Source: Gracilaria gracilis (taxonomy: Eukaryota; Rhodophyta; Florideophyceae; Gracilariales; Gracilariaceae). Taken from it: 64,000 nucleotides of DNA. This document shows positions 42,983-54,663 of the stretch, one piece after another. Below the pieces are notes generated by a model. That model searched no databases. It was not told the DNA's origin and worked only from the letters and a program-made list of their open reading frames with translations. The translations under genes were made by a program, and so were the position numbers. Position 1 is the first letter of the stretch. Each line of letters begins with the position of its first letter. The stretch spans positions 62,001 through 126,000 of the forward strand of contig JARGSG010000209.1 of NCBI GenBank assembly GCA_030374805.1, in the 5' to 3' direction.

Positions 42983-43279
42983 GCTGCAAATAAAGTTTAA
43001 GTACTGGCGGTGTGTTTTGGGCCTAACAAAGAGAGGTATTTTGGGGAAAACGGTCTGACATCCTACCGCGATGGTGGCCAAACGAGGAGTGAACCGCTAC
43101 ATATGCATGTCTGGAAAAAAAGCGTTCTGGTTACATGAAAGTTTGTGTAACTGTAGTGGGCCTGTCTCAGGTTGGACGGAGACAGGTCCCTGACTACCCA
43201 TTTGGTAGTCTGGAACGATAGGAATTTTCGGATTCTCCCAGTATCCACATTGTGGAGACGGGTACAGACAGTGGATACA
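42983..43279. other. Left flank of the DDE element, with short repeats
   Basis: A hairpin lies near 43168-43200 (GCCTGTCTC ... GAGACAGG). From about 43243 a 40-odd-base unit beginning AGTATCCACATT is repeated, the second copy forming the element end at 43280. Confidence 0.5.
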
Positions 43280-43589
43280 GTATCCACATTTTGGAGCGTA
43301 TACACTGTATAATAGGTCTCTAAACCAAATAGTCACTAATTGCACGAAGACAGAGTTGTTTTGCAGTTGATGACTGATTTCTAAGGAAGCTCTGGTTTCA
43401 CGAAATTCTGCGCTGTAACTAGTTTCAATCAGTTGTATTGGAATATATTCCAAAATTAAGAAAAACTCATTACATATTTACAAACTTTTGCCCTCCAATC
43501 AACAACTACTATGTTGTCTATGTATAAAATATATTCCTGAAAGATTGTGTCGTCTTTACAACTGTAATACTGCCGGTACAGAAAGCTCC

Positions 43590-45260
43590 CTTCTTGAATT
43601 TGGCCGTCGCCGCGGCCGCCGTCGCTTGGCGGAGGAACTACCCTTGGGTACCAAATCTTTCCACAACATCCTCCACTATCTTGCTTCTACCCACCCTGTT
43701 CTCCCCGACACAACAACGCCACGCCTTCACTGTCACCACCAACACTCGTCTTTTCCGCCGCAGCTGCTGCCGCCACGCCCTCTCCTACTTCCTGCTCTAA
43801 TATATGTTATTTCCACCATCCTCGTCTGTACTCCTGCTCCACGCCAAAGACGGTTTCGCTACCTACGCTCGTCTCTAGCGCCGCCGTTGACTTCGCTGCC
43901 CATACTTGCATCTGCCGTGTCCAAGGTTTCTACTCGTACCCCTATACTCGTCTCTACTGCTGTCAACTCTGTAGCTGCACGCACTCCCCCGTTTTTGTCC
44001 CGTCACTGCTTCCGCCGCAGCTCTCTCCAACCACAATCTTCCCTCCCGGAACCGCCGCCAATGTTACTGCCGAGCTTCATCCCTTCAGCTGCCACCATTC
44101 TTTTTACCCACACTCGCCCCTACCGCTGCCGCCGCCGCTGTTATCACACAAACTGTGTCCCTCGCCTCTGCCAAAATCCCCGCCTGTCCTAGTCCGCCCA
44201 GCCACTGCTGCCGCCAGCCACACTCGAATTTTTGGCTGTTGTATCCGTCGCCGCCCCCTAGCTTCTTCTCCTACTACTCGCCGCCGCCGTTTTCCACCGC
44301 CTTCCGTTTCTCCACGTAAACTCGTTCTCCTCGCCACCGCCGTCGTTGCCGTCCTCACACACACTCTGCCCCTCGCCACCGCCGTCGTTGCCGTCCTCAC
44401 ACACACTCTGCCCCTCGCCACCGCCGTCTTTGCCGTCCTCACACACACTTTGCCTCTCGCCGCCGCCGATTAACCGGCCTATACTTGTCCCTCCCAACGC
44501 CGCCACTGTCGCTACCCACCCTTGTCAATCCTGCCTCCGCCCCTGTCGTCACATACACCAGTCTTTCGTGCTGCCGTTGATGTCACCGCTCCCACGGTCG
44601 CTGTTTGTCTTCGCAAAAATGGCTTTGCTATCAAAGCCCGCCAAACCCTCTTCCACTTGGCACCGCCGCTGTCCCTGCAACCACCTTCGGTGCTTTTCCA
44701 GGCCAACTTACCTGCTGCACAAACGCCACACATACTGTACTCTATCGCCGCCACCGCTGTCGCCGCTCCCCCCCCGCTGTTTGTTTGTCCAGCCACGGTC
44801 TCCATCATCACCTTTTCTGCTTGTCTTCGTCGCCACTTTCGGCGCCATAACAGGCGTTGCCTGTCGCCGCCGACACCATCGGCACGAGAGCCGTCGCTGC
44901 TCTTCGGAGCCGCCATTTCTCTTGGAGCAAGGGCTACAGAGCCTCCTCCATCTCGTTTTCACAGCTGTAGCTGCCAACATTCGCGCCAACCCGCAAAGTT
45001 CGACATTTAGAGTGCTCCTCCGCCGCCATCGCATCTCGCACAGCATGACCCATATTAGTCAACCGTTCAGGTGCCGCTGCCGCCTTCATCATATCCTACA
45101 CAGAACCATTAACTCCTAATCCGCACACTGTTTTCCCCGTATTAGTCGTTCTTGAGGCTGCCGTCGCTGCAGTCTATACCGTCCTGCGCGTTGAGGCACT
45201 GCGCCGCCTATCTGGACGCCACCGCTTGCGACTTCGGCTAGGACGCGGCACACTCACCAC
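43590..45260 (+). other. GC-rich Pro/Ser/Arg-biased cargo region of the DDE element
   Basis: Long frames are open on both strands because of repeated GCC/CTC triplets, so none can be trusted. The plus frame 43488-44192 and the overlapping one at 44346-45119 give Pro/Leu/Arg/Cys-rich chains without domains. The equivalent GC-rich stretch in copy 2 (54311-54640) is followed by a bromodomain gene, which is absent here. Confidence 0.4.
44329..44460 (+). repeat. 42-bp tandem repeat, three copies
   Basis: Unit starting CTCGCCACCGCCGTCGTTGC, at 44329, 44371 and 44413, with a partial fourth at 44455. Units are nearly identical and a multiple of three in length. Confidence 0.85.
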
Positions 45261-45352
45261 TTCGTGACGGCAAGCGCCGGTGGGCAGTAGTGGCGGACAT
45301 GGAGTGGGAATCAAAGATCATTTTACTGGACTCTTACATGCGAACGCAAAGG

Positions 45353-46632
45353 TTATGGCAGGTCATAAGGGTCACGGTCTGGGTAGTTGGTATGTGAGGT
45401 GGCCATGGAACGTAAATCTACATCAAGACGCCGCTTCTTGCGCTCACGGTACAACTGTTGTGCGTCACGACGTCTATCAACAGTGTCAGATCCTATAGAA
45501 TAAAGTCGAGCCTTATACTTTCTGTAGAATTCACCATCCTCTGCACGTAGGGGATGCCATTTTGCATGCATATTAATAAGCGACAGCGAGAAATGGAAGA
45601 AATAATCATTGTTCTCTTCCTTCCATCGATACTTGGACGACACCACGGCCCAGAGAGAACAGCAGCGTCCAAAGTAGTTCTCAGCGATAATTCTATCACT
45701 TGATACGTCCCTGTTGTCCTCCCGCTCCTGCGTTGTTATCGTGCCATTTCGGGGCTTCTTTTTAGAATGAATAGCGCGCAGCATTTCTAAAGTCCCTTGA
45801 TAACCCTTGTCCAGAATTAAAGCCCAGCATTTGGGATACTTTTCGAAATGCAGTCCCTCGTCCAATATATTTTGTTCATCATCCGTCTTACGTAGTGAGT
45901 CCTGATGATACTGCAAATTACGAATTAACAAATCTATGTCGGCAATTGACCCAGGTACGTGTGCAGTACAGTCCTTAGCAAGACCATTCGGTAATACGCT
46001 GACTTCAACTTTGTACCCATAAAGCTTGTGCTTCCCGCTGTAGTATAGCTTTGCTTCTTGTAGATTTCCAGATGGCCGGTTCGTTTGCTGGAAGTGACAT
46101 CCGTAGCGTACAGTGCATATGGATAATTTCCAAACTGTTTTCCCTTTTCATTAAGATGCTCGATAGTGTACTTCTCTGTGAGTTCTTTCACGAATCGTTC
46201 GTACGCATACATAGCTATTATTTTGACGAAGGACACTACCATTCTTTCAAAATTTGGACCTTTGATTCCAAACATATTACCCATATAGTCCCATTGGCCG
46301 GCGTGTTTCAACACAGATAGTGTCATAAAAAGCATATCCTTAGAACCATATTTGCATCTCTTTCCGCGTCCCACGTTATATTTTGTATTGATGTGCCCAA
46401 CCAGAAAGCCAAAAACGTTTTCAAACTCAACGCTAGTAAAGTTGGTTATACTAAGAATGCTTGCATTGCCTCCATTTTCATAGAAGGAATCAAATACCGG
46501 AGAAGCAGAATCCGGTTCTTCATCGGTGCCTTCATCTGGTGGGGAATGTTTTGATATATCTGCAGCGCGCTTTGCTGCTGTATCGGCTAGCATACGCAGT
46601 GCGGCTGTAGTTTCATCGCGAGATAAAGCCAT
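45353..46632 (-). pseudogene. DDE transposase of family copy 1, one frameshift
   Basis: The start is an ATG at 46632 (MALSRDETTAALRMLADTAA). Conserved with copy 2: ITNFTSVEFENVFGFLVGHI, LFMTLSVLKHAGQWDYMG and RFVKELTEKYTIEHLNEKGK, then YALYATDVT with the first catalytic Asp. Just after this one base is missing relative to copy 2 (near 46095-46100), and the rest continues in another frame through 45931-45353: ALILDKGYQGTLEMLRAIHS (second Asp), IIAENYFGRCCSLWAVVSSK (Glu) and a basic C-terminus (RERKKRRLDVDLRS). It is a Harbinger-like/IS5-type DDE enzyme. The break lies in the catalytic domain, so this copy is dead. Confidence 0.8.
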
Positions 46633-46966
46633 GCTTTTGTTGGGTCAAATAGGTGTCTGGCTGGGGATGAACACTATCCAGAGGAAGGATCAAGTGTTCT
46701 TGGAAACTCGTGAGTCTTTGCGTAACTGAAACGTGTTTGCGCACTTACTGTGTTCGCGCCATTTTTTTGAATAGTTGCTCTTGCTAAATTTAGATTATTT
46801 GACTTAAGGTTTACTCAAAATAATTGAATACTTTCTAGGAGATTCTGTTTTCTTGGTTTCCACCAACCTTTCTTCCAATATCCCCCACCAACTCGGTAGA
46901 AACCTAGGAACTGAGGGAAAGCTCTAATACTATACAGCTATATCATCCAAGATGTGATTCCGATAC

Positions 46967-47109
46967 AGGTATCTAATAAATCATAACAACAATGGCCTGG
47001 TACAGTTGGCAAAATCAAGTGTAACTTTACCCCATTTGTGATTCTGCGAGAGAACAGCGGGAAACACACGCCTTTTCGGATAAGGGAGATATCTGTTGGT
47101 GTTAGTATC
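46967..47109. other. Spacer between DDE element and small inverted-repeat element
   Basis: No gene seen; AT-rich. Confidence 0.4.
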
Positions 47110-47161
47110 TACCTACCTGGGCAGGGCAAAGTGGCACAGCTTTCAAAAACTCGTTGCAATC

Positions 47162-47366
47162 TGTTGATGCCGGTCGGCCTCTTGCAAGGCGAGAGCGCCA
47201 CACACACGTCATTTGTGCGCAGTGCAACGCCCGGCGCACAACAATGCGCCGGTGGGTTGCACTGGCAAAATAAATTGCGCGACCGTCCGGCTCGGCGCTC
47301 TGCCCGCCGGCGGTCAACTATGCGCGCACTTCGCTCGACCCCTTTCGCCCCCACTCGCGCGCTACA
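47162..47366 (+). repeat. 5' LTR of the copia element
   Basis: 205 bp, TG...CA ends, preceded by CAATC. Confidence 0.93.
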
Positions 47367-48599
47367 TGGTAGCATCGCCTGGGGCGCGCTGCCCCGGGTC
47401 GCCATCGCTTGCAGACATGATCTGCCCCTTTCTCCGCATGCTACCGCGCTCCTACTGCGCGTACGCTCAACTACTCAAAGACTGGATGGGTTGCTTAGCG
47501 GTTGTCTCGGCTCTCATGCCCATAGGTATGTTGCGGCTAGAGCACTGCCAAAGCAAAACCTACCATGCGCAATTGACTTCGTGATGGGCTCCCAAGTCGA
47601 TAGACTTTGTTGTGGCTCTGAAAGTCGGTTGACCTCAGACAAGATAAGTATGTATATAACTTCTCTACTTTATTTGTTCATTCTCAATGGAAGTACAGAC
47701 TCTAGATGATAATCTATTGTGAAGATTGATGATATCGGTTTTCCCTGCACCTTTACCGCGAAGCGACAATGTGCCTCCGCTGCAACTACGATGCGATTCC
47801 AAACCACTTCTCTCTCTCCTACTATACATTGTGTGGCATAGAATTCGGTGCATCGCGAAATGTTTGCGATCACTAATTTCTTACGTCTCACACTGGTTTG
47901 GCACCAACACTTCTCCACTCTATTTCAAAGCCGAGCAACTTCCTACTATCATCTACACCCTGTTCTTGTTCTCTTGTCGGATCTACATGCTTGCGCAACA
48001 ATTTCTACGCTACAATCTCTTGGATTTCTACGACGGTCTTGATTTTGCGTGTGTATGAAGGTCATCATGTTGATAACGTTTACACCTCTCGATAAATTGC
48101 GTCTACTTCAGGGCCACAGGTTACTCGTTCGTGCTACATCGGCCACATTTTCTCCGGCCATGCAACGTCTTGGATTGCGAAAACAATTTCGTTTCCAACA
48201 TTACTTTTAGAACCTGTCTCTCTCGCTCTCCTTGAAAGAAGACGTTGCCTCCTTCCGTCCGTTCTTCGTGCCACTATTGCCTTCTGCCGTACGAGGCGTA
48301 TGCTCTATACTACGCTACTACGTTTTACTACTCCTTGTTTTTCCTTTGTTTGACGAAGTGAAGTACCCTCCGCTTTGCGGGTGCGGGAAGATCCTTCAAA
48401 GATCTGTTTGTTGTGGTGCGGGGTTAGCTGCTTAATTGCGGGGACCCGTCCTACATCGATCGCCTGGCTCCCAAGGTTGGGCCAGGAACACCTCAAGTTC
48501 ACACCTCCTCCACCGGTAGGGGACTGGCGAAGTTGAAGAAGAAGAAGAAGAAACGTTCCTATCCCGTAAGTCGCGATATCCTTATCTCGTAGAAGAAGG

Positions 48600-51500
48600 T
48601 TGATCATACACTTTCTCCGTCGCTCCCCGGACGCCTCAATGTCGGGCACAAATGAGGGTCTCCTTGGCAGGCTTCCAAAGCTCAAGGTCCCCACCGACTA
48701 CATCCTCTGGCGTCGTCGTCTTCTGGCGTATCTCCACGGAGACGACCCATTTCTCTCCGGTCTTGACCCACGTCCTGATGGGTTCAACCCCACAAACCGG
48801 GCAATGAGATATTGGTTCGAAAAGTCAGTCAAAGCGAAGAGCACCATCACACTCTGCCTCGGGGACTCTCCGCTTGCTTTTGTTCCAATGTTTGTCGATG
48901 ATGATGACAAAACGGCCAAAGATCTCTGGGATGAACTGCAGCGCGTGTACACAACCACCAACGCGCAAGCTGTGCAGAACATCCGCCATCGTCTGGACAC
49001 TTTGGTATACAAGGACAGCGACGACTGGAATGAGCACGTCACTAAGTTCCTGGAAGTTGTTGGGGAACTTGCCACTTTTGATGAGGAACTTTCGGAGAAA
49101 GACAAAGTCTCCAAACTCATTCGAAGTCTCCCCAACTCCTTCGCTCCCTTGGCCATGATGTCCAACCTAACTGCAGTGGGCTTCGACTCCATCGTGAATG
49201 CCGTCGAAGCTGAAGTGGCTCGTCGCAAGAACCCAAACAACCCGACATCCTCTGCTCCTTCATCTACCCCTACTACCCAACCGAAAGCCCACACGGCAAA
49301 CAAGGGTGGTCGAAAGCAGCGAAACCGGCGTAACAAGTCCTCGGCTACCAAGAGCCGCTACGATGACAATTGCTACTACTGCGGTCGTCGTGGACAATAC
49401 GCTCGATATTGCTACAAACGCAAACGTGAGGAGTCTGACAATAATGATAACCAGCACAACTCCAACGGACGGCAGCAATCTAATCGCAACAACGGTGGGT
49501 CTCGTCGCTCACAATATGGGTCCCACAAAGGAGGGCAACGTCAATCCAACTGGAACTCAGGGTTTGCACCAAGGGGGGATGGAAATGATAATCGTAACTC
49601 AAATCATAACTCCAAACCTCGTTCATATGTGGTGCAAAGGAATGATGATCCGCCTCCTTCACCTGGCTTCAACTGCAATATGGCCAAGTTCAAGAGCAAG
49701 ATCGCTCTTCTTTCTCAAACAAAATTGGACTCAGCCTATATTGACTCAGGGGCAACTCATTACTTCTTCCATTCACGGAAGTCGTTCATTCGCTACGAAC
49801 GAATTGAGATCGAGACTGTTCAGGCTGCTTCAGGAACAGCTCGTCTCGTTGGCAAAAGTCATGTCTGGATACCTTTGAACCGTGGTACAGTCATCGAGGC
49901 TTACCATGCGCCTGCCTTTCAGTCAAACATCCTTTCTGTTGGCGTTCTCAGTGTAGTGTTCATGGTGATGTTCACTCCCACCATTCGGCCATTCAATAAA
50001 TGTTTCATCATGGACTCTAACCGAAACTCTGAAATCATTTCAGAAACGGAAATTAACCAAGGCCTCTTCGTCATGGACCTCGCTGATAAGCACAAACAAG
50101 TGATGATCGTGAACGCAAGTAACAGCAATCAGGAGCTGGCTTTGGAATGGCACGGTCGAACTGGTCATCTTCACCCAAGTAGATACCAGAACCTTGCCAA
50201 GTCTTTCGACTCTGTGCCTTACTTTCAACGTTCCATCATGGAGTCGTTGAAATGCGTCCCTTGCCTCACAGGCAAGAAGAAACGGAACCCAATTACCGCC
50301 CGGTCGCGATCCGTTTCGACGTCAAGTCCCTTGGAACTTATCCACATGGACCTGTCGGGAAAGATTTCGCCATCTCTCTCTGGTGCAATCTACGCCATGG
50401 CCATACTGGATGACCACACTTCCAAGTCGGACGTTCTCTTTTTGATGGACAGGACAGGTGCTAGTGTTTTGAAGCACCTGGATTGGTACAAACGCAGATC
50501 GGAGCTAGAACTTAACCAATCATTTTTCTTGAAGAATGTTCGCCTGGACGGGGCCGGCGGACACAAAAGCAGTGAGTTGGACACTTTCTGCTTCGATCAT
50601 GGCATAGTCTTGGACTACTCTCCTGCCTACGCCTCCGAATCTAATGGCGCCGCGGAGAGGCTTATCCAAGAACATTGGACCAGGGCTCGTGTGCTTCTCT
50701 TCGCGAGCAAACTGCCCGTTTCCTTCTGGGCAGAGGCAATGAACCATGCCAATTGGCTCCAAAATAGGGCTTCGTCTTCAAGGATACAAGGACAGATACC
50801 GATTCTCGAATGGAATCCGTCCATTATAATCGACTTTACGAACATTCCGAACTTTGGTCAGCCTGGCTACGCCTTTGTATATCGGTCCAAGACCGTGGCA
50901 TCAAAGAAGTTCCTCCCCCGTTCTGTCTTCGCGCACTTCGTGGGCATGCAAAGCCCTGTGTGTTTGTGCCGGAGAAGAACTCGGTCGTCACTTGCCATAT
51001 TCTGGACTTCAAGGCTGTCAACTACTCTCCTCTTCCAAACATCTCCACCCTCCTGGAGGGTATAACTAGCCAACAGGAGACAGAGGAGACGGACCATACC
51101 TCACAGACCGATAACGGTCCTGATTTGGAAGACCACCTGGTAAAGGCGATGACAACAATCGCGCATAACTTTCCAAATGTATGGGTCTCCAAGAAAACTG
51201 TGTACGACCCCAATGTTCCAAGTAGTTTCAAGGACGCGTGCAGAGATCCCGGTGGGTGTGAGGCCATCGACCGCGAGATGAATGCACTCATCCGCTGTAA
51301 CACTTGGGAACTTATACCCAGGGAATTCTGGATGAAACCGGTTCCGTATACTTGGGTCTTCAAGGAGAAGATGTTGGATGGAATTGGGAAAAAGTTCTTG
51401 AAGAAGGCACGCTGTTGTCTACGGAAAGTCAAACAGAAGCCCTTCATTGACTTCGATCCGTTCAACACTTATGCTCCAGTAGCCTGTCATGAAGCACTAC

Positions 51501-52798
51501 GCATTCTTCTCTCAGTTGCCGCTGCACAAAACCTTTTTCTGGAGGGAGCAGACATCTCAAACGCCTACTTATATTGAAAACTGGATGTTCCGATAATTAT
51601 GGAACAACCCTCTAACTCCACTGGCATTGTGGAGAAGCCAGGCCATGTCTGCAAACTGCTTAACTCCATCTACGGTGCTGTCCAAGCTGGAATAATATGA
51701 GTTTCCCTCTTTTCTGAAGCTCTCCTATCATGGAACTTTGTGATATCAGCTCTCGACTCTCGCATTTTCATGTTCCGCGAGCAGGACAACTTCCTGATCT
51801 TGGCTGTTATAGTCGACGACTGCGCATTCGCTGCCAACAATGCCAAACTTCTAAATGACTTGAAACACAAACTGTCTGCAACGTTTGATGTGAAGCTCTA
51901 TGGGGAGCTGAAGTCATTCATAGGTTGGAATATTCAGCGGTATCCTTCCGGCATTAAGGTTAATCAATATAGATATGCACTACAAGTTCTCAAGAAGTTT
52001 GGTATGCAACAGTGCAATGCAGTTGGATCACCTTTCCCTACGGTTGCCAATGTACTGCCACCTGGTGAAGAAGACGTCATTCTTTCGACAGATGATCATG
52101 CAGAGTACAGGTCAGGGATTGGTGCATTACTTTACATTTCTGTACCTACCCGTCCTGACCTTTTCTTTCCCATCTCAGCGCTCTCAAAGGACCTAGATAA
52201 CCCATTTGAACAACAATTATCGCTGCTCAAACTGTTATTTAGGTACTTGGCTGGCACTATGGACTATGGACTTCATTTTCCAGCCACCCGTCCCATTTCC
52301 CCCGCCTCACTCTGTGCGTACGCTGACGCCGATTGGAGGGGATGCATTGAGACTCATAAGTCCAAAACAGGGTACGTTATAGTCGTCAACGACGCACCAG
52401 TCATGTGGAAACCAAAGCGTCAAACGGTAATTGCTCTCTCTTCGGCAAAGGCAGAGTATATCGCTCTTTCTACTTGCGCGAAAGATATTTCGTGGATACG
52501 AAAGATGTATTTTGAATTCGCACACATCCAGCCTTGGAGCGAGGATCTATGGTTCGAAGCCACAAAGATCATGAATGATAGCTCGGCTGCTATATCCTTG
52601 ACCACGAGTCCACAGATATCTGCTCGAAACAAGCACATCGATTTGAAGACGCACCATGTGCGGGACCTGGAGAGAGGTCAAATGGTTAAGCTGTGCAAAA
52701 TGCCAAGGTGTCAACAGATCGCTGACATACTGACAAAGTGTGCGTCCCTCCCAGAAGTGAGAAGGATGGTCAGCTTGATTCATATTGCCTCGTTCTAA
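48600..52798 (+). CDS. Gag-Pol region of the copia element
   Basis: The start region has the copia-type Gag (LKVPTDYILWRRRLLAYL) and a zinc-knuckle-like CYYCGRRGQYARYC. Then come a protease (AYIDSGATHYFF), the integrase start (EWHGRTGHLHPSRYQNLA) and an integrase core with SPAYASESNGAAERLIQEHW. RT follows with LAVIVDDCAFAANN, and RNase H with ADADWRGCIETHKSKTGYVI and LSSAKAEYIALSTCAKDISW. Integrase before RT marks Ty1/copia. The region is a fossil with several breaks; parts are listed only to show family and order. Confidence 0.9.
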
Positions 52799-53271
52799 GA
52801 AGAATTGTTGAAATCTACTGGCTACACTAACTACTTTGTTATGTTTTGTATTGTTTCTTTTGTTTGATACATGTTTGAATGTCTGAATAATTGTTTATGA
52901 ATGTTTGTGGTTCACAACCTTCTCCGTTTTCCCACAGAGGTACATGTGTTTTTTGTCCCACCGTGTTTTTACATGATACTTGGGTTTTGGAGTTTACTGG
53001 TGTGAACAAGTAATGACTGCCCAGTTTGGAGCTGGTGGAACTATGTGTGTGATGTGTTATGCATGAAATTATTTATATAATGTTTTGAATGTTGCACCAC
53101 GCCTTTGGCATTTGCAAGATGATGCGAAAGAAGAGACAGATTTGCAAAGAAATCGTGTCTACAGACCTTGCTCTTCGGTAGCTGATATTATGTTTGACTT
53201 GTGAATTGGGCTCAGTAACTTGATGCTTATAAGTGGTGTAGGAAGAGTAGTCGCTTCGCCTTGAGGGACGG

Positions 53272-53476
53272 TGTTGATGCCGGTCGGCCTCTGGCAAAGC
53301 GAGAGCGCCACACAAACGTCATTTGTGCGCAGTGCAACGCCCGGCGCACAGCAATGCGCCGGTGGGTTGCACTGGCAAAATAAATTGCGCGACCGTCCGG
53401 CTCGGCGCTCTGCCCGCCGGCGGTCAACTATGCGCGCACTTCGCTCAACCCCTTTCGCCCCCACTCGCGCGCTACA
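53272..53476 (+). repeat. 3' LTR of the copia element
   Basis: 205 bp, about five differences from the 5' copy, followed by CAATC. A short purine-rich stretch (GAGGGACGG) precedes it, as expected for a polypurine tract. Confidence 0.93.
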
Positions 53477-54663
53477 CAATCAGCTTGAAATCATAATAAT
53501 TGGTACATTGCTGGACACGTTTTCTGATTTTTGGCTTTATGTGACTTTTTGGCTTTATTTCGGTATGAGTCTTTTAGATTAGTTTACCGCACTGGCTATT
53601 TCGCGTATTTCGGCTCTTAAATGGTTAAATTTCTGTTCTTGGGAATAGCAAGAAGCTACATATATGTCACAGTTATGAAACAGCTTGTTCAAAATTATCC
53701 TTCTAAAAATTAGTGCACTTTTTGGCATTGCATTTTTTGGCATACCAAAAAGAAAGGGTTTGGTTCAGGTTCGACAGTCTTGTTCGCCCCCACAATATTT
53801 TGAATGGAATGACTACCCTCGGTGTATGTGGAGTCGTAAGTGCCAAAGATTATTGCCGAAGAAGATGACGGAGTGTCAAAGAAGCGATATGGCTATTTTA
53901 AAATCAATTAAAAGTTGCAAAATGTATTTTAGCTGTTTTGACAATCTGCATATTCTGAACAGTTATGAAACAAGCAATGTTCAAAATTAACGGTTGTTCC
54001 ACTTTGCCCTGCCCAGGAAGGTAACGGTTACACCTTCTGGTCATACATGTGAATTTCACATTAGGTCTCTAAACCAGATCGACGCTAAATTCTCGAAGAA
54101 TACGTAGGTGCGCAGTTGATGACGGATTTCCTTAAAAACATACGTCTCACAAAATGTGCCAGTGTAATCCATTTCATTCAGTTATATCGGCCTTTGTTCC
54201 ATTGTCAAAGGAAACACATTTAATATGTACAATTTGTTTTTCTACAATCAAAAATAACTGTTTTGTTAGAATATATAATATATTCTTGAAATAATGTTAA
54301 CGGCAAAAACTTACAAAACGGCAAGGTAAGCCTCCTTTTTTACTGTCTCCGCCGCCACCACCGTTGCTCTGCTCGTCTTGCCTGCCCTTCGCCAGCCGCC
54401 CGTCGTCTTTGCAGCCCACGTGCTTCTGCGCGCTTGCTGCCAACTCGCCCCTCTGCCATGTACAATGGCATCGGCCTCAGCTCCACGGGCGGCACGGGCA
54501 CCTCCGGCCACGTGCAGCGCAACGTCGCTGCGCGCACCTGCCGCTGTCACCGCTGCTTTGCTCGAAAGCCGCCACCGTGCCAGGGACCCACTGCCAACCC
54601 CCTGGGTTCCTTCCACGTTTCCTGGTGACATCCTTCAGAACACTAACGTCAAGGACGAAGAAT

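Larger units (their letters stand above)
43280..46966. mobile_element. DDE transposon, family copy 1, with related inverted ends
   Basis: The left end reads inward GTATCCACATTTTGGAGCGT and on to TACACTGTATAATAGGTCT. The right end read inward is GTATCGGAATCACATCTTGG and on to TAGCTGTATAGTATTAGAGC. The two align with small gaps over about 40 bases, so they are imperfect inverted repeats. Inside are a GC-rich plus-strand stretch (43590-45260) and a minus-strand transposase. A second, diverged copy lies at about 54050-57690, and both share the GGTCTCTAAACCA word just inside the left end. No clear target duplication was found. Confidence 0.65.
47162..53476 (+). mobile_element. Ty1/copia LTR retrotransposon, complete ends, broken coding region
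   Basis: LTRs of 205 bp at 47162-47366 and 53272-53476 start TGTTGATGCC and end GCTACA. They differ at about five positions by eye (about 2.4%), so insertion is not very recent. The 5-bp duplication CAATC flanks the element (47157-47161 and 53477-53481). A TGG-starting stretch directly after the left LTR fits a primer-binding site. Coding parts in order: gag with zinc knuckle, protease, integrase, RT and RNase H, the copia order. The element is a fossil with roughly three to five breaks. It is nested in the small inverted-repeat element at 47110-54023. Confidence 0.93.
47110..54023. mobile_element. Small inverted-repeat element (about 0.6 kb without the nested copia)
   Basis: The 25 bases at 47110-47134 (starting TACCTACCTGGGCAGGGC) and the inverse complement of 53999-54023 (starting TACCTTCCTGGGCAGGGC) agree at 24 positions. 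Both begin with TA, as for Tc1/mariner- or pogo-type insertions at TA. Leaving out the copia element at 47162-53476 and one copy of its duplication, the element is about 594 bp and has no transposase, so it is a MITE-like non-autonomous element. Confidence 0.75.

Noticed and set aside
44346-45119. Pro/Leu/Cys-rich plus-strand frame, 257 codons
   Set aside because: Several frames on both strands are open here because of GCC/CTC repeats; no motif supports one of them.
46967-47109. TSD for DDE copy 1 at its right end
   Set aside because: The bases after 46966 do not repeat those before 43280 convincingly.
47162-53476. 205-bp repeat pair as a simple segmental duplication
   Set aside because: TG...CA ends, the CAATC duplication and copia coding parts between them show they are LTRs.
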